Of a stretch of 64,000 nucleotides of DNA, positions 58,967-64,000 are shown piece by piece. The notes under the pieces are model-generated. The model did no database searches. It was not told the origin of the DNA and saw only the letters and a program-made list of their open reading frames with translations. The position numbers were made by a program, and so were the translations under genes. Within the stretch, counting starts at the first letter, position 1; each line of letters starts with the position of its first letter. The stretch is from Pardosa pseudoannulata (lineage: Eukaryota > Arthropoda > Arachnida > Araneae > Lycosidae): the NCBI GenBank assembly GCA_032207245.1, contig CM063499.1:76222478-76286477 (forward strand), written 5' to 3'.

Positions 58967-59972
58967 ACTTAAAAGATTTGCAAGTTAAACTTTAAGCACT
59001 AATTATACATCAATCTAGACAAATATTTATTTCTGTGAATTTCACATAATTAATAATTTGTTTAAAAATACTAATTTAATAAATTATATTGTCTAATAAA
59101 ATGAATAAATAAAATAAACTTACGATACAAAAATGCTATGAATTACTACTATTAACATCATACAAAAAAGATAATCATAAAAATACTCTTCATTCCTAAA
59201 TATGGGGAGGAGGAATAAAAAAATAAAAAAATTACATTTCTACAGACAAAATATCTAAATAATTTTAATACAGATCCATTACACAATTCATTATACTTTT
59301 AAAATTGTTTATAATTTCGCTATATTTTAAGTATAAAATAACACAAATCTTAAAAAAAAAATACCTTACTCATCAAAAACATTGAGAATTATGTATGTAT
59401 ACAATAAATACACAAAGATTAAAAAAAAAGGCGTCATATTCATTATAACCACTAAATATACAATTTTAGATCGATGTTGATATTAACCAATTAAATATTT
59501 CGTATTATTATAAATATTAATATTTTAATGTACAATACCTATCACGTTTGATAAAAGGCTACAATAATATCGTTGATTTCACCATCAAAATATTAAATAT
59601 TTTCCTAATTAATCGAAATCGCACACAATTAAATTCATGTTTTGAATTAGTTTAGCGATCATAACATAATAATATATGAATACGAGTCAGAAGTAAATAC
59701 AAACACATCATAATCGGAAGGACCTACATACAATCAGAAAGCTTCAACCAGACAAGCTATGGCGCATAGATGGAATAAAGAGGAGAAATTACATTAAAAA
59801 AAATAAAATTGAAATATTTATGAAAATCATTTAATCACTTCAATAATCCGAAAAAAAATTGGTAAAGACAATAATCAAAGTTTAAATGATGCATTATAAA
59901 AGGCTGAAAACATAGACCAAAATATCAGCCAGTTTTAAATGGCTACTTCTCCATCCACATCTGTTTACTTAC

Positions 59973-60245
59973 TTTATCTGCCAGTGTACACGTAGGTTGG
60001 TCGATACATTTGTGCCACAACGATTTGAATCAAATATGAAGATTTGTCTTTAGAACAGTACTTCTTTCTCACAAAAATAGGCAAATGCAGTGGTTAGATA
60101 TGCAAATTGTACATGAAATTATATCTTTCATCAAAAAAGCAGAGTATGAACTTTCCCATCTACTTTAGGAAAGGGTGGGAGAAGTCATCGCGTAACCACT
60201 CGCTACAATCAACTCACTCGACAATCTCACCCTACCTATGATAAT
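59973..60245 (-). other. gw: candidate 5'UTR exon of gawky
   Basis: On the minus strand a strong donor AAA|GTAAGTAA lies at 59973/59972. Upstream sequence is richer in CpG (for example ACTCGCT, ATCGCGT) and has stops in all frames, so it would be non-coding with short upstream frames. Spliced to exon 1 it places TAA in frame directly before the ATG. The start site near 60.24 kb is a guess. Confidence 0.4.
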
Positions 60246-61136
60246 AATGGACAAATCCGACGACCCTTTCGGAGTTAAAAAAATTAATAAAAAAAAGAAG
60301 AGAAGTGTGTTGGGCATTAAAATTTATAATTGTAAATAAATAATTCCTGTATAAAATGATGCACACAACGATATTTAACTAAAAAAGTTGTTTTTGAGAA
60401 AATTATTGAACGATCCGTCTTGGATCTGGGAATAGCCGTAGGGCACATAAGAACCTTAAAATTAAAAATTTTAAATCTTAACCATCAAATCCTGAAATGT
60501 AGAAACATCATAAAATAAGCATCATCCGAAAACTTAAAAAAATAAATAAATAAAACTTTAAGAGTCAAAACATAAATTTGCCTCTTTGAACTTAAGCGAT
60601 AAATTTACTTATCAAAACTGAATTATCAAAGATTTGTATGGAAGAATATTAAACATAAGAAAACAAATCCATTAAACAGCATTAATATTTGGTGGATCAC
60701 AGGCAAACTTTTGGTAGATCATGTATTTACGTATTGAGGTCATTCTTTAAAATCATGGACCCAAATAGTTTTATTGCTTTATTTTTAGCTACAAATAATT
60801 TTAACTAGAAATTCTAGATAGTATTTTTCTAATACTAAATGAAATAGAATCCCAGAATCCGCTCAAAAGTTTTATTAATATAAATAAATAAATAAATAAA
60901 AACTGTAACTGCGAATGCGAAAGAATAGTGGCATAAATGAGGTAAAGTGTGACGTGAGTGGGTGATCATATGGAATTGCTACATACTGTGTAAATTTATT
61001 TTTCTTTCCTCTCCCACGTATTATGCTTTTTTTAAATAGCTGAAAATGTTTTTTAAGTTTTAAATAATTTTTTAAAATTTGAATTGATATATAATCCCAA
61101 CATTTCATTACAAAAGTGATCTAATCTTCCAGCAAA
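60246..61136. promoter_or_regulatory. divergent gawky/ZNF598 intergenic region
   Basis: About 0.9 kb between the likely gawky leader (-) and the ZNF598 ATG (+). No repeat family was found in it. It should hold both promoters and the ZNF598 5'UTR; I could not identify a confident core element. Confidence 0.45.
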
Positions 61137-61298
61137 ATGAAAACATCTGATCAAGATGAATGTGTCTTATGCTGTCGTGAAATTAGTATTTATGCAGTTG
61201 GATCCTGTGATCATCCTGTCTGTCATGAATGTTCTGCGAGAATGCGTGTGTTATGTGAAACTAATGAATGCCCAATTTGTAGAAGCAACATGCCTATG
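61137..61298 (+). CDS. ZNF598: ZNF598 exon 1: RING
   Basis: Fifty-four codons, ATG to CCT ATG|GTAAGA. The reading frame runs into the intron for eight more codons before TGA, so intron retention would give a RING-only peptide of 62 aa. Confidence 0.9.
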
Positions 61299-63335
61299 GT
61301 AAGAAAGAAAAATAATATGAACTGATATGAACTATGGTCGTATTACATTTTGTAGTTATCTAATTTATTCTGCACTTGTACTTTATGAAAGATGTATATT
61401 GTCTTTTATTTATTTATGTTATTATCTGATAGGTTTCCTAAAAGACAACTTAAATGTTTATAAATATGATTTTATGTTTTATTTAAATAACACATAGAGT
61501 AAACAACACTTTATCTCTTTCCTCTAATTATTTATATAGTACATTCTTGCTATCTCAAAATATTGCCTAATATTAAAATAAGAATTTTGAATGTAAGATT
61601 AAAAGTGGTTGAAACTTATTTATAGAGTGGTTATCTAAGTATGAGTCCTCACACCAGTGAAATTCTGTTAAAAAAATAATGAATTCTATTAAATTTCAAT
61701 AAACCTGATTTAATTTTTTAATGAAATCTGACATTTTCAATTATTCTATGCATCATGCAAATAATATCACAAAACTAATTGAAACTTGTAATGTCATTTT
61801 CCTAATTAATCTTTTATTCCTCCAGTAGCAAAAAAGTAGATGCTCAACCAACCCTAATTAATCTTTTTATTGTACTTGAATTGTTTACACAATATGAATT
61901 GATTTTAGTTAAACACTACATTGTGATAAGTTATAATATAAATACAGTAGAATTGCTCATTTTTTAAAAGTAGATTGTTTCTTTAGAATCTCTAAATTTA
62001 ATATGCTACTTAAGAACACAGAATGAATACTAATCAGGGTTGGAAAAAAATCATGATTTAAAAAATAAAATAAAAAAAATCGGATTTATTTGATTTAAAT
62101 TAGATTATTTTGATTTAAATCGGATTTCTTTGATTTTTTTCTGAATACTAATTTTAATTGTTGTTTTTGTTTTTTTGCAATATACATAGAATAGTTTGTT
62201 ATAAGAAGTAACATCTTATCTGGTATATTGTACACACTGATTACCTAAAATTAAATATTTAAATTTCAATCTAAATATATTCCATTATTTTGTAATTGGA
62301 TAGTGCAAACTATTTATCAATAAATCACAATTATTTCAATATTTTTAAGCACCGAATTATGGATTTGTTTCCATAAAAACACTAGTTTCGATGCTTTATC
62401 CATTCCTAATTGGGCCGAACGATGGCCAACTGGTTAGGGTGCTGGCCTTCGGTACCAGAGTTCGTGGGTTCGAATCCCACAGTGGCAGGGATGTTCGTAG
62501 CTGTTCAGAATCGGTTTTAAGCTGTAGGTCCCGATCTCATTAGCTCTTGTGTTGCAAAAAGTAGACCGTAGCACTCCAAACCAAACCATTCCTAATTGGT
62601 TACGAAAGCTAGAATGAACAATACCAAAAGAAGTAAACTGTCTTTCCATTCCAGCAGATGAAACCACAGCTCTTGTTATTTGGTAAATAAACTGGATTTC
62701 AAGTTCTGTAAAATTCTCTTTACCTCCCATTATATAAAATGAATTCCACTAGTCATAACTAGTCATTGTACCTACCCCTACTCCATACTTTCTGATAACA
62801 ACCCCTAAATTTGTGGAAAGCACATGCTATCTATTGACACTTATTTACTTATTGGTATTGCTGTGCTGACTGATTCCCGATTCTCCTGTCTTTGGAATAT
62901 AGGTTTTAAAAGATATGAAAAAAAAAATGATTTAAATCAATGATTTTTTCAAAAAAAAAAATCAATTGATTTAAATCATGCCAACCCTGATACTAATCAA
63001 CCTGATTTTGATATATATAATTTAATGAATTTTGTACAATGAAGAGTTTATTTGGTCTGTTTGATTTCATGTCATATTGATCTTAATTTTGTTTTTAGGT
63101 GATATGCACTTCAGAGAAAAAGCCATATTCCGAGATTTCTCAAAAGTATTCTCTTCTAGACAAAAAGTTGCAAGTTGTATTTCAAAATATTCATATTCAA
63201 AAAGCATTTTATCTGTTATTGGAGAATAGGTGTAAAGAATGTGATGAAGTGTTTCATACATTTAATAAGCTGAAAGATCATGTTCGAAGAGAGCATAGCC
63301 TCCAGTACTGTGAATTATGTGCTGAAAATTTAAAG
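61137..63335 (+). CDS. ZNF598: ZNF598-like RING E3 ubiquitin ligase, 5' part
   Basis: Join 61137-61298 and 63099-63335 (133 residues), continuing beyond the window. N-terminal RING C9, C12, C24, H26, C29, C32, C45, C48, in the ZNF598/Hel2-type setting DECVLCC, CDHPVCHECS, MRVLCE and CPICR. Exon 2 contains the linker to a C2H2 finger (C99, C102, H115, H120; VRREH) and the start of the next (C125, C128). The family detects collided ribosomes and ubiquitinates small-subunit proteins (eS10, uS10), and works with GIGYF2-4EHP to stop initiation on the faulty mRNA. An in-frame TAA lies 12 nt before the ATG. Both exons are phase 0 with GT/AG sites. Confidence 0.9.
62035..62989. mobile_element. hAT element, CAGGGTTGG family copy 3 (SINE-bearing)
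   Basis: Perfect 8-bp duplications ATACTAAT at 62027-62034 and 62990-62997. It lies in opposite orientation to copies 1 and 2. It keeps a piece of hAT transposase: the minus frame near 62640-62670 reads AGMERQFTSFGIVHSSFRNQL, the conserved C-terminal dimerisation motif. Confidence 0.92.
62414..62585 (+). mobile_element. tRNA-derived SINE, family A copy 7 (best preserved)
   Basis: Head GCCGAACGATGGCCAACTGG, box A TGGCCAACTGG, box B GGTTCGAATCC, body GAATCGGTTTTAAGC, tail CTCCAAACCAAACC. Duplications CCATTCCTAATTGG at 62400-62413 and 62586-62599 are exact. It is inside hAT copy 3. Sense to ZNF598. Confidence 0.93.
63099..63335 (+). CDS. ZNF598: ZNF598 exon 2: linker and first C2H2 finger
   Basis: 79 codons, GTG ATA after TTTTTAG, ending AAT TTA AAG|GTGCTT. 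The finger CKECDEVF then LKDHVRREH is followed by QYCELCAENLK, the opening of the second finger, which finishes in the next exon outside the window. The donor is weak at +3 to +5 but the phase fits. Confidence 0.88.
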
Positions 63336-63524
63336 GTGCTTATTTTTATTTTTAATATTTAATTATTTTGAGAGGGTGTGTGTTTAATATAATTTTAACT
63401 CAATAAACAGTTCAGAACCGTGGACATGCAATTCTCTCCGCATGGATGCACTAGTGTGATTTGGAATTCAATTTTTTTTATAAAGTTTTAAATGCTACTA
63501 GATAGTACTTGAAGTAAGATATAC

Positions 63525-64000
63525 AGTCAAACCTGTCTATCTAGAATCTTTTGGGAGTAAAAAAAAATTCGAGATAAACAGGTTTCGAGATACACAGGTT
63601 TTATGAAAATAGACTAAGAAAATTTTTTTACACAATACAAAAGATTGAGAATTTGCAGTACTTTCAGTTTTATATACATACCTTACAGAAAGTAATCTAT
63701 TAGGAGTTTTTGATGTAAAACTTTTTTAGACTGGACAGTTTTTTGTAGTTTTAACACAGTGACAAACAATTTGATCAATATTTTCTTGGAATTCGAGAAA
63801 AATTCTTAGTGTTTCAATGGCTTTTTCTGTTTTTTTTCTTTCTGGTTTTTTTTTTTTTTTTTTTTGTAACAACTTTTTCTATATCAATGTTATAATCTTT
63901 GCCATGATGCTCTTCATTCTCAGAAGTTCCACGAACGTTTTCTAAAATTTCAGAATGTGTTAATAATGTTCCACTTGTTACCACTGATTCATCTACTTTT
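63525..64000. mobile_element. pogo/Tigger-like element, cut by window edge
   Basis: TA|CAGTCAAACCTGTCTATCTA followed by GAGATAAACAGGTTTCGAGA, the typical start of a Tigger-type element. The right terminus lies outside the window. It is inside ZNF598 intron 2 and includes a T20-like run near 63846. Confidence 0.6.

Larger units (their letters stand above)
61299..63098 (+). other. ZNF598 intron 1
   Basis: 1.8 kb, GT-AG. It is largely filled by the SINE-bearing hAT copy at 62035-62989, which ends only about 110 bp before the acceptor (TTTTTAG). Confidence 0.8.

Noticed and set aside
62414..62490. tRNA gene with intact A and B boxes
   Set aside because: It is the head of a SINE with target duplications and a long body; the tRNA fold is not complete.

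Overview
This is an AT-rich eukaryotic window with spliced genes, long introns and dense transposon relics. The gene content and an insect-like GW182 point to an arthropod. The long TE-filled introns and tRNA-derived SINEs suggest a chelicerate, perhaps a spider, but that rank is an inference. It holds three protein genes, each supported by exons whose splice phases join without a break.

(1) At 1.4-6.2 kb (+) lies a two-exon BAG-domain co-chaperone of the BAG3/starvin type (567 aa). It has IPI-type motifs and a clean heat-shock element just upstream of the ATG. (2) At 16.5-60.2 kb (-) lies gawky/GW182 (TNRC6), the Argonaute partner of miRNA silencing. I assembled 14 coding exons (1,247 aa) covering the GW-rich Argonaute-binding region, UBA, Q-rich segment, PAM2, PPPGL motif, RRM and C-terminal tail. 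A likely non-coding first exon lies at about 60 kb and the 3'UTR may run about 6 kb. Two of its introns must use GC donors. (3) At 61.1 kb and beyond (+) is the 5' part of ZNF598, a RING ubiquitin ligase of ribosome quality control, running off the right edge. It is divergent from gawky, with under 1 kb between them.

The rest is mainly mobile DNA. There are several hAT families with 8-bp target duplications, including three copies of one family, plus a TTA-flanked Harbinger-like element nested inside a hAT. TA-flanked pogo/Tigger-like elements, a dead piggyBac and several TTAA-flanked MITEs are present. Two tRNA-derived SINE families occur (seven copies and one copy), as does a LINE tail. Simple repeats include a ~750 bp TA/TACA tract and a four-copy ~165-bp tandem repeat. 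One SINE sits in a hAT copy whose sister copy shows the empty site.

Functionally the trio covers chaperone-assisted protein quality control (BAG), miRNA-mediated repression (gawky) and collided-ribosome sensing (ZNF598). Gawky and ZNF598 families both work with GIGYF-4EHP, so their head-to-head arrangement is the most interesting biological hypothesis here.
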